From Agaricus subrufescens (taxonomy: Eukaryota; Basidiomycota; Agaricomycetes; Agaricales; Agaricaceae): a stretch of 64,000 nt of DNA. Every line of letters starts with the position of its first letter. Positions within the stretch are counted from its first letter, which is position 1. Under the pieces are notes generated by a model. It was not told where the DNA came from, searched no databases, and saw nothing but the letters and a program-made list of their open reading frames with translations. Of this stretch, positions 33,103 to 43,860 are shown in pieces. The position numbers and the translations under genes are program-made. The stretch is taken from the NCBI GenBank assembly GCA_029945375.1, contig CM057058.1, positions 4,030,001 through 4,094,000 on the forward strand, read 5' to 3'.

Positions 33103-34713
33103 ATGTCTCGCAGCATAAACATGTGTCTCGACTGTAGTTTGCATCAGCTTCGATTGTACGACAACTCCAATCCTTTCCGTCGCGGACGCGGCGGCCGAGG
33201 CCGTGGTAGGGGTTTATTACGAGGTGGTCTCAGTCGAGGGAGGGGTCTATCCCCTTCCTATAATCTCTCCCACTATCGCGATAGCATCTCGCCCTACTTT
33301 GACAGTAGCTCTTCAGACGAGGATTGCCATACCACTCCCATGCCTACTGAACCATCGCTTCCCGCTAAACAGGCGTACGAGGAAGCTGTACATCTCCTCG
33401 ACGCGGAAATCTCATCTTACTTCCACCGCTTCAATCGTCGACACACTAGTCCTGCTGTTGCCCAGAGTTTGGCTGGTCCACTCGAGGCGGCGGGAAGTTT
33501 TCTGGTATCCCTCCTTCTCTCCTCGACTGAATCATTCCATGCTCACAACGTCCTAGACTTCTCTTCTTCAGGCCCTGCAGCGCTACACTGTTGCTCAGTC
33601 TTCTAGTGAAACGCAACGGCTCCTCGCTCGTTCCAAAAGCATGTACAAATCCTACGCTAACTTCCGAGGCAAGGGTCACAAGCAACCCGCGGTTTTCAAC
33701 GAGTTGTGTACTATGCTCAGCGCTGTAGATCGCAATCTCGGAAACGGCAAACGAGGTCCCCCTACGAAGCCAGCTGCAGAACGTGACGACTCTACCGGTC
33801 GAGGCACTTCTGAACCTCCGGCCAAGAAGGTAAGATCAGCCCACTTTCCACTCTCGCTTTTCTATACCAGCCTATTCTAGAGGCGTCGAACTATCCCTCG
33901 ACTTCCTCCAGACAGCTCAGAGTCCTCCGAGGACGAAGTAGAGTCCCAGACTATAGTCGAGACTGCGACACTACTCCAGCCTTCCACTTCTCTAAACGTA
34001 TGCGCCTTTATCTCGCACTCATTCATGCTAATCCACACCCTCAGATGGAGGTAGACAGCGAGGCTAATCCTCCCCCATCCTCGGACGGTCCTGAACCTGC
34101 CCCTCTTCAGAGTGCCGCGCCGATAACTCAAAACGTCACCGGGCCCACTATCCTAGGCGACCAAGATCAAATCATGCAGACTCGCCCTCGTAGCAACTCT
34201 ATGTCCGCGACTGTAAGCTTTCCTGCCCAATTGACGTTCTTGGACCTTATTTCTTTTTCTCCTAGGACCTATATCCAGGCACAGCGCAAACGGTACGCAT
34301 TTTCTACATGCCGCTTCCTGGCTCCGAAGTCCAGCGAGAACACTATCTCAACGCCCTCCGATTACAGCCTCGGGAACGTCCACCCATTTTGAACGTTATC
34401 TCGGCTGCTACTGGTGCGTCCTAGCCTCCCTTCACCTTCACTTCTTCTAATTCTCTTCCCAGCCGACACCTTGGTGTCCAACATTCATTCTTTGTCAGTC
34501 GAGGCCAACGAGGCCGCCCACGTCATAGTCTCGGACGCAAGCTATCAAGCCTTGCAGCACAAACTTTTGGCCACTACCACCGCCCTCGTCGAGTCTGCTC
34601 AACAACTCGAATTCACTACTTCACGCTATCGTTTTTATGCGCGAGAGTACGAGTTCTTGTCTCAGCTCCTCGAGCAGCGTGATAAACGATTCCAGAACAA
34701 GGCAGACAAGTAG
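33103..34713 (+). CDS. gypsy-2 antisense cargo gene B (6 exons, intact, 447 aa)
   Basis: Unrecognised gene. Exons: 33103-33504, 33572-33829, 33881-33997, 34045-34212, 34266-34413, 34463-34713. Five introns of 67, 51, 47, 53 and 49 bp are all GT-AG. The spliced frame is 1344 nt with no stop before TAG 34711. An Arg/Gly-rich box (RRGRGGRGRGRGLLRGG, ~residues 26-48) of RNA-binding type is followed by an acidic Ser/Asp patch, a helical segment with a conserved-looking KSYANFRGKGHKQP, a charged linker, and a C-terminal helix-rich region (VEANEAAHVIVSDASYQAL onward) likely to form a coiled coil. It ends 70 bp from the integrase stop, convergent with pol. Suggested role, by inference only: RNA-binding accessory protein of the element. 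Confidence 0.75.
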
Positions 34714-34782
34714 GCTATTTATCGTTATAGCGTACTTGTCCGAGACTAGTTTTCTCCTAGTTAGTGTTCAATAACAAAGGTT

Positions 34783-37700
34783 CTAGTCTCCCTCGACTGT
34801 CTCCTCGTCTGATTCATCAGCTTCCTCGTCCAAATCAATAGTCTCGACTGGTTCCTCTAACAGTTCTAACTCCTCTTCACTCGTATCCAACAGCTTAATG
34901 ATCGCGTCGGAATACTCGACTTTCTCCCTCGCCAGGTAAGGAATAACCCGGAATGCAGCCACTTTATTCTGCCATACCGAGCCATCCATCTCGGCAAGAA
35001 CATATGCTCCCCCTTTCAACCTTCGAACCACTACCATGGGTCCGAGATATCGAGGTTTCATTTTCCTATTGGCTGACATCTCGATCGCGGAATTCTTCAC
35101 CAGGACCAAGCTCCCTGCTTCCAGATCATATTCCTTAATCCTCGCTTTCGCATCTTCTTCTAATTTCAAAGCTCGATCAACTTTTTCTTTCGTTAACCTT
35201 GCCCTCATTTGCTCCACATGTTTAACATGTTTAGCCAGCGCGAGAGCCCTTAGACCGATCAACTCTGCAGTCTCGACAAATCGATCAGGATATTTCACCA
35301 ACCAAGTCGCCTCGACTACGTCCAAAGGTATCGTAGGATGAGCCCCGGTAACCATGAAGTAGGGAGAACATCCTGTCCCCTTTCTTATAGTAATTCTGTC
35401 TGCCCACATAACTTGATGTAGGTGCCAAAACCACTTTTTTACTTCACCGTCCGTAGCCTTGTATAACATCTGCCGTACATCCCAATGAGGCCTCTCGACA
35501 ATGCCATTAGCCCTCGAGTTATATGGCGAGATCGTTACACCCTTAATTCCATATTTATCTTCGAGCCACCTCACCGCTTTCCTAAACGGCGAGCCATTGT
35601 CTGTGACTATTTTCACAAGACTGCCCCACCGACAGATTATGTCCTCGAATAGCCATTGACCAATGGATTTTGCATCCTCGGTTCTCAACGCTTTCGCTTC
35701 CATCCATGACGAAAGTCCACATCTGCCATGCACAATGTATTTACAACCATTCGAGGCAGGCGTCATGTGTACTGTGTCCGCATGCAAAACTTGAAAGATC
35801 GAGGGAGTATGCGTCACCACTGGTGGCAACTCCATTGCCATCTTTTGCCGCACCTGACATAAGTGACACGAGCGAACGTACCAGCTAACGTCGGCTTCCA
35901 TCTCGGGCCACCAAAACCGTTGACTGATCAGTCTCGACGTAGCATACACTCCTCAATGCCCCAATTTGTCGTGACATTCCCTCATGATTTCCATCCTATT
36001 CTCTATCTCGATCACCAACTGAGCATAATCATCCCCTGGCCTTCGACGATATAACTTCCCGTCTTTGTCTAACCAGAAGTTCGAGGCCGCTCTTGACAAT
36101 TTCGCCTCCTCGACCGATAGTCGATCTTTTGGTAATCTCTCCACTCGATGAACAATCCAGTCTCGGATCTTTTCTAACCGACTGTCCTGTTCACGAGCCG
36201 CAATAGTTCTGCGATCCTCATCGTAACCATCTCGACCGTTTTCTTCATTTACCGCCTGTTCTTCTTCCTCGATCATTTTCCCGAGGAATACTCGAACCGG
36301 TTCAGCAACGTCTCGATCATTAGATAATCGTCGCTTCTCAGCTATTTCCGCCTCCAGACACTTTCTTGCGAAGTCGAGGTCCAATCGATAACTATGGTCC
36401 ATTGCTATCACTTCAGCAAAGAAACCTTTCCTATCATCGATTTCCTCGACGAAGTCATCTATCGGTAGAGGGTCCTCTTCTCCCTCATTCTCCTTAACCA
36501 ATTCGATCTCTTCTCCGTCATCGTCTGACCCATCATCATACTGTCGAGTCGCTTTATCTCCAGGATACCATTTCCTCCGAGACAATCCATCAGGCCCAAA
36601 ACCTTTTCCCTTTCGATGAACCAATGTGAAGTGGAAATGAGTCCGAATATAAACCACCCAACGATTCACAGTTGCGCTGAGTAACTTGCCGGCGTTGTTT
36701 AACATTCCATGCAAGTACTTCGCATCAGTCTCGACTATGAGATTTCGACACCCTCGAAGCAAATAATTCTCCTCCTCGAGCGCCATGCGCAATCCCACTA
36801 ACTCTCGCTTCGGTTGAGAATATCGTTGTTGCCTTGGATCCATTAATATCGAATTAAACTTGATATAATGAATTATTTTTGGCTCTAACTCGTCTCGCTG
36901 ATACAGGTAATACCCAACAGCCCTCCAAGATGAGTCCACAGCTAAGACAATCGGCTGCTCACTCGGAAACCTCGGATTCCTCGTATGAAAACAGTCTCGG
37001 ATAGCTTCTTTAATCTCGAGCTGAGCCGCTTTCTCAATCGCGCCCCACTCGAAGGTAACTCCCTTCTTGCAAAGATTATACAATGGAACCGCCTTCATAA
37101 CAAAATCTCGAATGTGATGCCTACACATTACCGCCGTCCCCAAGAAAGCTCGGACGTCAGTAGTGTTTTCACAGTCACCCCAATTCAAAATTTTCTCGAT
37201 CGTTTCCGCTTTCGGCTTTCGCCCCTTATATGAACACTCGAATCCTAGGATAACTACTGTATCCGCACATATCATCGTTTTAGGTCCCGAGAACGTTCCC
37301 CCAGCATACTTCATTCGCTGTAGAATACGATTCACGTTCTCCATATGCTCGAACACGAATTTTCTAATCCCCGAATTATCAGGCAAGACTTCTGGTACTC
37401 CCTCGGCGTTTTCATATCTAGTCGCGGGGCCCCTAATTGGCACATCGTCTATATATGGCAATGTGAACTCGGGAATCTCGTCTCGGAGAATGTAAGTCAC
37501 ATCCTCGTGAAAGATCGGCACAGAATTAGTCCATCCCATTGGCAAGGTAACCAGGCGTAAGGCCCCGAACGGCGTCTGGAATGTCGTTAGGTCCCTCGAA
37601 CCCTCGGCGATTTCTCTTTCGTCGTAACCCACATACAAATCGAGTATCCCATTACAGGCTCGACCCGCAAAATGCATGGCCAACTCCTCCGTCACAGGTG

Positions 37701-38616
37701 GTAGCCCCGAGTGCGCGATCGTAACCTCGTTCAAAGGTTCGAGACTGTGCACTAGGCGCAAACTCTTCCCATCCTTTTTAATCACACAGAACCATCTCGA
37801 CCAATATGACGCATTCGAGGGTTCATATACTCCCGCGTCGATCTTTCTCCGGATGATCCTACATACTTCATCATAAACCGCAGGTGGGATTCTTAAGTTT
37901 CTCAAAACCCAAGGTGTATGAGGCACAGTAGGAATCTCGACGGAAGGGAAATATTCTTTCTTGAAGCTCCCCCTCTCCAAGTCGTCCCACGCGAACGCTT
38001 CATTTTGCGCCGCGACTAACCAATGCATCAATTTAGCCTCCTCGGGCCATAGAAACCCATCACTATGCGCTTTATCCATCTTTAACATTTGCTCCTCGGT
38101 ATATCTTCCCGTCGGTACGAACTCGGACGGCCTCCTCGGTAGCTCCGGCATATCTTTTAGAGGATCCCCGATAATATTTCTAATAATTCGAAATTTATCC
38201 GGTACTTCTCCTAGGACAGGCCTGACTTTCAGCGCGACTGGCTTATACTTCTTTGCCAGACAATGCACTAACTCTCGAGGATCCCCTGGTTCCTCCAACT
38301 CTTCCACCGCGACTGATCTATCTCTCAAGTCGTGTGGTCTCAACAGTATATTCAGGTACTGCTCAAATGCCTTTTTCTCATCCGAGTCCCCTTTTCTTTC
38401 CAAGCTCTTTGCTAGATATAAAAGTTTGAGCTCATCCGTAGTATATGCTTCAGTCTCGATAGGCAAATACTCCGTTATACTAGCTTCTCCATTTTTATCC
38501 GCTTCAATTATACAAGCCACCTCTCCTCCATCCCACTCGTCGGAATCCTCGAGGCAACTTAAAAATTTACTGCCGGCTGAGAGGGAAGTTGTCCTCGACC
38601 ATAAGTCGGAATACAC
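34783..38616 (-). pseudogene. gypsy-2 RT, RNase H and integrase
   Basis: One frame, 38616 to 34783, broken by a single TGA at 35955-35953. RT: SLRLVHSLEPLNEVTI, ILDLYVGYDEREI, PFGALRLVTLPMGWTNSVP, catalytic YIDD (TLPYIDDVPIRG). RNase H: AVDSSWRAVGYY, KRELVGLRMALEEE, VETDAKYL and GPDGLSRR. The stop falls inside the integrase H2C2 motif (H-D-K-L-G-H*GVYATS..., CHLC), where Arg is expected. The integrase core has D in LHADTVHM, D in IVTDNGSPF and E in NGIVERPH. The C-terminal region has [11 protein letters not shown], a GPY/F-like module, and an acidic tail. It is joined to protease by a -1 frame change at A-AAT-TTT just before the protease TAA. Confidence 0.85.
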
Positions 38617-39674
38617 GTCGAGGCTTTAGTCTCGGGGTTTTTCAAATTAAGATACTGTCTTCCGTCTTGATGATTTACGACCTCGCTTGCTGTAACCAAG
38701 TCGAAAGGACGGCCCAGTAAGACTCGATACGGTGCCTTCTCGACTACGTGCACCTGGAGTTGTACTGTCAGATCCCCTAAGGTAAATGGTACATTCCTGG
38801 CTAGACCACACGTCCGAGACACCTGCCCGTTGGCCGATTGCATGTTAATTTGCAAGCTCGGATCCCAACTGAGTTTACAGTCCGCGGCAGCCTCCCTTGA
38901 CATCATCACAACTTGTGAACCACTATCTAACAGTGCCTCTTCCTCTCGGACACCATTAATAAGTGTTGGAATGACCGTTAATTCAGCTACATCCTTTGCT
39001 GAGAGACGATCCTGCTCTGCTATCGCAAATATCATCGTCCTCGACTCTTCTGCTGAGTATCGAGTCAACAATTGCAGCACCGGGTCTTTCCCTGTACACA
39101 TATCCTCGATCCCACTAGTCTCGACTGGTCCCCCAGTACTCATTAATATATTTACATCAATGACTCTACAGGATCCGCCTTCCTCATGTTCCGAGTCGGT
39201 GTTTTCTTCCGTCTCGACTATCTCCGGTACCTCTGCCACTACCTCCTCGATGACTGATACTTCACCAGTAGGTACTCTCTTTTTCGAGATGAGTCCCTTC
39301 ATGGCTTCTCGTAGTCGAGGGGCTAACGCCAGAAGTTCCTTCTGCGTGATCGTTATATGATTCCCTTCAAACCTCGATAAAAGTTCCGCTACATCCACGC
39401 TCTCCTCGACTTTAGTCTGGTGTTTATACGCCGGTCCCTTTTTATTCTCCTTGAAATACTTGGCGGGTAGTGGTGGAACCTCAACTACCGCTTTCAACCC
39501 TGGTACCTTCCTATAAGGAAACTTCTCGACTCTCGCAGACGAGGTCTCTTTTGCCTCGACTACTTCCTTCTTCTTATTTTTCTGCTTTTCTCCCGGGTTC
39601 TCTTTCCTAGAATCGTCCTCGGTCGCCTTAATACCTCTGAAACTAACCCATTTTCCAGAGACCGGCTTCGTCAC
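38559..39674 (-). CDS. gypsy-2 aspartic protease (pro frame)
   Basis: Separate open frame of ~370 codons between gag and RT. There is a Lys-rich N-terminal half, then INGVREEEALLDSGSQVVMMS with the active-site D-S-G and LLGRPFDL, the C-terminal protease landmark. It has no proper ATG at its head (GTG at 39674). It is entered from gag by a -1 shift at the gag stop and left by another -1 shift at its own stop (38561-38559), so gag, pro and pol lie in three frames. Confidence 0.8.
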   Translation of the reverse strand: MTKPVSGKWVSFRGIKATEDDSRKENPGEKQKNKKKEVVEAKETSSARVEKFPYRKVPGLKAVVEVPPLPAKYFKENKKGPAYKHQTKVEESVDVAELLSRFEGNHITITQKELLALAPRLREAMKGLISKKRVPTGEVSVIEEVVAEVPEIVETEENTDSEHEEGGSCRVIDVNILMSTGGPVETSGIEDMCTGKDPVLQLLTRYSAEESRTMIFAIAEQDRLSAKDVAELTVIPTLINGVREEEALLDSGSQVVMMSREAAADCKLSWDPSLQINMQSANGQVSRTCGLARNVPFTLGDLTVQLQVHVVEKAPYRVLLGRPFDLVTASEVVNHQDGRQYLNLKNPETKASTCIPTYGRGQLPSQPAVNF

Positions 39675-39682
39675 CGGACGTC

Positions 39683-41776
39683 CTAAAAAACCAAGCCCTG
39701 CTCCTTAGCGGCAGAAAGCAAACTCAACAACTTTCTCAAGAGTGCCTCCTCGCTATCATCTTCGCCCTCAACTACTGTCTCGGAGTCTCCCTGTCCAGAA
39801 CTACCCGTCGCGTCTGGTATTTTGTGCAGTAGGACCTCCATTCCAGCAATCTTCCCTTTCAAACTTTCTAACTCGAGATCTTTTTTATTGATCCCTTCCT
39901 CTCTCTTCAGAATGGTCGGCGGATTCTCATAAACAGGACCTATATATCCCGTATCCGGCTCCTCGTCTGCTGGTTCATAGATCCAGGACGCCACCGTAGT
40001 AGGCATAAATTTCCTAACACACTCTCGGATATTCAACCCTGCCTCCCGCGGAATTGCTGCACCATTCGAGAACCGAATCTTGTTACCGTCCGTCTTAATC
40101 TTTCCATCCTTCTCATCTTGCATCTTATAAGAGCAGGTTGCCCATCTATGGTCCTCGCCACAATAGAAACATCCTTGACGACCTTCTGGTGTATAATTAC
40201 TTTGGAAAGGTGGTCTCGGACGCGGAGGAAAGTTATCTGGCGGTCTCGATCCTTGGGTAGTGAAACTCGATCTCAATGAGTCGAGACTCCCCTGTAAACT
40301 CTTCTGCTGCGTCATCCATAAATCCTTCATCACATTCATCTCTTGTCGCATTTCTTGACGGATAGCTTCTACATCTGCCGATCCCTGAACCGCGGCTGTC
40401 ATCTCGCGCTTCGCCGGGCCCCTTGCCTTCGAGGCAGCTTTCTCGACAGTCGAGTCGCTAGACCTAACAAGATTTTTGCTTCCTACTAGCTCCACAGCTT
40501 TCGAGATTACTTCTTTCCAATCATACGGATCCTCGTTTCTAGTCTGGACATTCGAGCCGGCATTCCTCAACGTTCCATTCAGAGCTAGCCTTATATTTAG
40601 CTGGTCCCTAAATGTCGAGTCGAGAGACGACACAAACGCCTCGACTATCTCTCTATTCGAGATAAGTGCAGGAGGCTTCAAACATTTTTCAGCTATGACC
40701 TGGAATTTACGCCTGAAAGATAACAGTCGCGACTCCTCGGCCAAAGTGATAACGCGAAATCTCGAACACAAATCCTTTAAAGCTCCCACCGAGCCTGCTT
40801 CTTTTTCTACAAGCTCGGGGTATTCTGAGTCGAGCGCCTTTCTAAAGTCGCTCCATCTTCCCGCGGACTCTGGAATGGCCAGCCATTCCATTCTAATGTC
40901 GTGCGGAACGTAGGCTAATGCCCACTTCATCTTCTCGTTCTCATCTGTCAACACGACCGATTCACAAGTCTGGTCGAGGCGCCAAATAAAATCCGGTAAT
41001 GCATCTACATCACCCTCCCATTTCGGTGCGCCAGCCGTCATCGGCGCAGGCATCTCCCTTCTAGACATTCTCGGTCTTGCTGCTGGTGGTGGTGGATTTG
41101 TAGGGGGTTTCGGTTGTACAGAAGGCTGGCTCGGAGCCGATGTTCTTTTAGCTTGAGGGGACCTTGTAGGGGCCGCGGGTGCTGAAACACTGGCTGCGGC
41201 GCTCGAGGACGAAGTCGAGGGAGAGATAGGCTGAGTCGCGGATAATTTTTCAAATTCCGAGGGCGCAGACTCCTCCGGATGAAAAATGTCTTTCAGTTGT
41301 TGTTGATACAAACTCGGAGCTGGTGGATTAAAAGCCAAACTGGTAGCTGGTGATCCCCCTGACTGTCGAGTGAACGGTGATTCTCCGAGACTGACGGAAC
41401 TCGCGGAAGGAAGTGGAAAACCCTCCCTAGGTACTACTGGCACTTGAATACGAGGCGCGACTGCTCGTCTACTTGGACTGGCTGATCCAATTATAAAGCC
41501 CCCTGGAACTTCCAATCTCGACTGATCAGAACTCCCAAATGAACTCTCTAATCGCCTTTCCAGAAACGGGTTACGCTCTGTATCGTCCGATGCTCCCTCG
41601 GTAGGAACTCCCCACACTTTGCGCGTAAATTCGGGCTCGACTCCTGTCTCGACTTCTAACCTTTGACTCTCTTCTCCCTCCTTTCCTTTTTCTCTTCGCT
41701 TCTCTTCCCTAGCTCGCTTCAACGCTAAATCTGGATCCTCGGGGATGGGAATGAGGCTTGAGGCCTGCGAGTTCAA
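39683..41776 (-). CDS. gypsy-2 Gag (697 aa)
   Basis: Intact frame from ATG 41776 to TAG 39685-39683. Charged N-terminus, a long Ser/Pro-rich disordered region (~residues 100-250), then the capsid-type domain (~residues 255-400, with WEGDVDALPDFIWRLDQ and SDFRKALDSEYPELV). A zinc knuckle CFYCGEDHRWATC at ~residue 535 is one residue shorter than the usual CX2CX4HX4C. The C-terminal helix is acidic. The end reads GTT-TTT-TAG, a run of six T where the -1 shift into protease would occur. The start lies 173 bp inside the 5' LTR. Confidence 0.85.
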   Translation of the reverse strand: MNSQASSLIPIPEDPDLALKRAREEKRREKGKEGEESQRLEVETGVEPEFTRKVWGVPTEGASDDTERNPFLERRLESSFGSSDQSRLEVPGGFIIGSASPSRRAVAPRIQVPVVPREGFPLPSASSVSLGESPFTRQSGGSPATSLAFNPPAPSLYQQQLKDIFHPEESAPSEFEKLSATQPISPSTSSSSAAASVSAPAAPTRSPQAKRTSAPSQPSVQPKPPTNPPPPAARPRMSRREMPAPMTAGAPKWEGDVDALPDFIWRLDQTCESVVLTDENEKMKWALAYVPHDIRMEWLAIPESAGRWSDFRKALDSEYPELVEKEAGSVGALKDLCSRFRVITLAEESRLLSFRRKFQVIAEKCLKPPALISNREIVEAFVSSLDSTFRDQLNIRLALNGTLRNAGSNVQTRNEDPYDWKEVISKAVELVGSKNLVRSSDSTVEKAASKARGPAKREMTAAVQGSADVEAIRQEMRQEMNVMKDLWMTQQKSLQGSLDSLRSSFTTQGSRPPDNFPPRPRPPFQSNYTPEGRQGCFYCGEDHRWATCSYKMQDEKDGKIKTDGNKIRFSNGAAIPREAGLNIRECVRKFMPTTVASWIYEPADEEPDTGYIGPVYENPPTILKREEGINKKDLELESLKGKIAGMEVLLHKIPDATGSSGQGDSETVVEGEDDSEEALLRKLLSLLSAAKEQGLVF

Positions 41777-41930
41777 AGTAGCCCTCCCTGATTTCCCTTT
41801 TCGCTCCAGTTTTCTCCGAGACTACTCTCCGGTCCTTTGTCCTTTCCTAGACCACCTCTTTCGAGCTGTATCACAAAGGCTCGAACAAAATAAACTCTGA
41901 AAAACTTAATCACTTTCAATCTGAAACTCC

Positions 41931-41947
41931 CCTCGCGGTGGGCTCCA
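41931..41947 (-). other. primer-binding site of gypsy-2
   Basis: Two bases inside the 5' LTR the minus strand reads TGGAGCCCACCGCGAGG. It starts TGG, complementary to the CCA end of a tRNA. I cannot name the tRNA. Confidence 0.6.
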
Positions 41948-41949
41948 GA

Positions 41950-43327
41950 TGAAGAGACTAGATCGGTGTGAATGTGGAAAATAAAATATAAAAAATATAA
42001 AATCGAATGCGAATGCAACCCTTTGAATTACACCGAGTCTCGAGTGCGGTTCGTGGGGAGAATAAATCAGAAAGAAAGTGAAAGTAAGCGTCTCGATTAA
42101 GTATTAAATGAAAATAGGGGTAGAATAGAAATGTGAAACAAGTCTTGACTGAATAGAAACCTCTTCCAGACCTATGCCGTTTCGATTAGAACCTTCACGA
42201 CGAGTGGCTAAGCTCGCGACGACTGTCCTCAATAGAATGGGTTAGACACCTATCTAGGGGGGGTAGCGAATCCGCCCTAGTGATGCCTCAACAAACTCGG
42301 AGAGCCTTGACCTGCCTTCGCGCTTCGAGACAGACTGCAAGACAAGTCGAGCTAGCACCGAATGCTATCGCGATCCTATTAGACCAGTGAAGATACTCTC
42401 TCGAGCAGAACACAAGACCTTCCGAGTCGAGAAAGAACTTAAGAAATGCTTAGAACACTGCGAAGTTTAACCAACTCGATTTCACTCGCACAGCGCTTGG
42501 GCAAAGATTCGATGCCGAACCTCGTCCTCGACTGGCGACTATATACAATACACAATAAAAAACTGAGACAAAATAAACAAATATGAAACAGATAACCAAG
42601 TCCGTATCCAGCACTGAATGGGTATAGTCTCCTCGACTCATCTTTCTCCACCAATCAACAGTCTCGACTATTCAGTCTCCTCGACTGAACATCGCACTTG
42701 CCTAATCTTCCACTCCTCATTGGCTAACGAGCTTCTAACCCTAGACCCTAGTCTAGAAACTCTCGAGGCGCACCACCCACTGATTATCCTGTCGATAAGA
42801 TGTCCTCGATTAAGCCACACTTCTATCTCGCCCTTAGTTGCTTCGAGATTATCACTATTACTGCCTGATCCAGAGTCTCGACCGACAATTCCAACAGTCT
42901 CGCTTCAGGTTAATTCAATCTCGACATGTGTAAGACATCTACTTCCTAGCCCTTTCCTTATTAGGCAGGTAGTAGTTATAGCTTCGGTTTAGCATAAGGT
43001 CCGCTGAAGGAACCGCGTTTTGCTAAGTCCTCGAGCCATCCCATAGCCAACCTCGATGATAATTCCCAGCAAAGTCTCCCTAGACTCAGTCTCGAGACTT
43101 TCATTTTAAGTCCTCGAACGCGATTATATTTCCCCTAGCAGTACGGTTTTCCTGCTAGGAACCGCGGATGCAATCTCGACTGATCCCTAGGTCTTCCTGT
43201 CTTCACACATGTCCTTGACCGATCTCAGTACTAACGGGGTGATCGATTACTCGTTCTCGAGTCTAATACGTACACCTAGCCGCATTAAACGTAGATTTTC
43301 ACGCGTAAAACGGCTGGGGCCGTAACA
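41950..43327 (-). repeat. gypsy-2 5' LTR (1378 bp)
   Basis: Same ends as the 3' copy (plus strand TGAAGAGACT to CCGTAACA). In element sense it is the promoter-bearing 5' LTR next to the primer-binding site and gag. Near 43195-43290 it differs from the 3' LTR more than elsewhere. Confidence 0.9.
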
Positions 43328-43860
43328 CCGCCACCTGGACTCACGCACAGCGCGATGCCTTCACCGTTGCCATGCACAATTCCCCCGTAGGTCACGCCCT
43401 GTCATGTCACCTCAAGCACGCCGTCCGCTTCATGAGGACGTCACGCCATGCTGACACTTGTGTCACTTGGCTCGATATCTTGGATTCCGTCTCAGGCCAT
43501 ACGGCCCATGACTACATTGGTAAGCATGTCCTCATAGGCGGGCGGAACTGTTAGATCTGGGGCGCTGCACCCCAGCCCAGCTCAGCACTGTGCACTTGTT
43601 GCCAGCGATGGGGCCACCACGCTGAGGTATGCTGATCTAAGGGTATCCGATGCCCTCACTGCATGGGACCGCACTCTGCGGAGTCCCACATTCAGGCTGT
43701 GATTGCAATGAAGAAGAATCCCAACAACCGCCACTGTGCGAACTGCTCCGCTGCCAAGAAGAGCAAGACTGCACACTCCACGATGGACAAGTCCTGTCCG
43801 TTCTGGGACAACCGCTTTGACCGGGACTGGATCCGATGCCAGTTCCCATTGAAGAAGTAG
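43328..43860 (+). pseudogene. ORF1 fragment of short element 3
   Basis: Reads from ATWTHAQRDAFTVAMHNSP through DTCVTWLDILDSVSG and YIGKHVLIGGRNC, then two TAG stops (43552 and 43630) in the knuckle region (CTCCQRWGHHAEVC). It continues CPHCMGPHSAESH and HCANCSAAKKSK to TAG 43858. About 177 codons; N-terminus missing. Confidence 0.75.

Larger units (their letters stand above)
28138..43327 (-). mobile_element. Ty3/gypsy element gypsy-2 with two antisense cargo genes
   Basis: A complete 15.2 kb LTR element on the minus strand, with both LTRs, a primer-binding site (41931-41947), gag, pro, RT-RNase H-integrase, a 5.2 kb extra region and a polypurine tract (29515-29526). The extra region between integrase and the 3' LTR carries two plus-strand, intron-bearing genes (30049-32320 and 33103-34713). 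The whole element is rich in the word TCGA. The flanks do not show a 5 bp duplication (tgcgg left, ccgcc right). Coding damage is light: one stop in pol and one in gene A. Confidence 0.9.

Noticed and set aside
38830..39360. 176-codon plus-strand ORF opposite the gypsy-2 protease
   Set aside because: Unlike cargo genes A and B it shows no splice structure and mirrors the protease frame.
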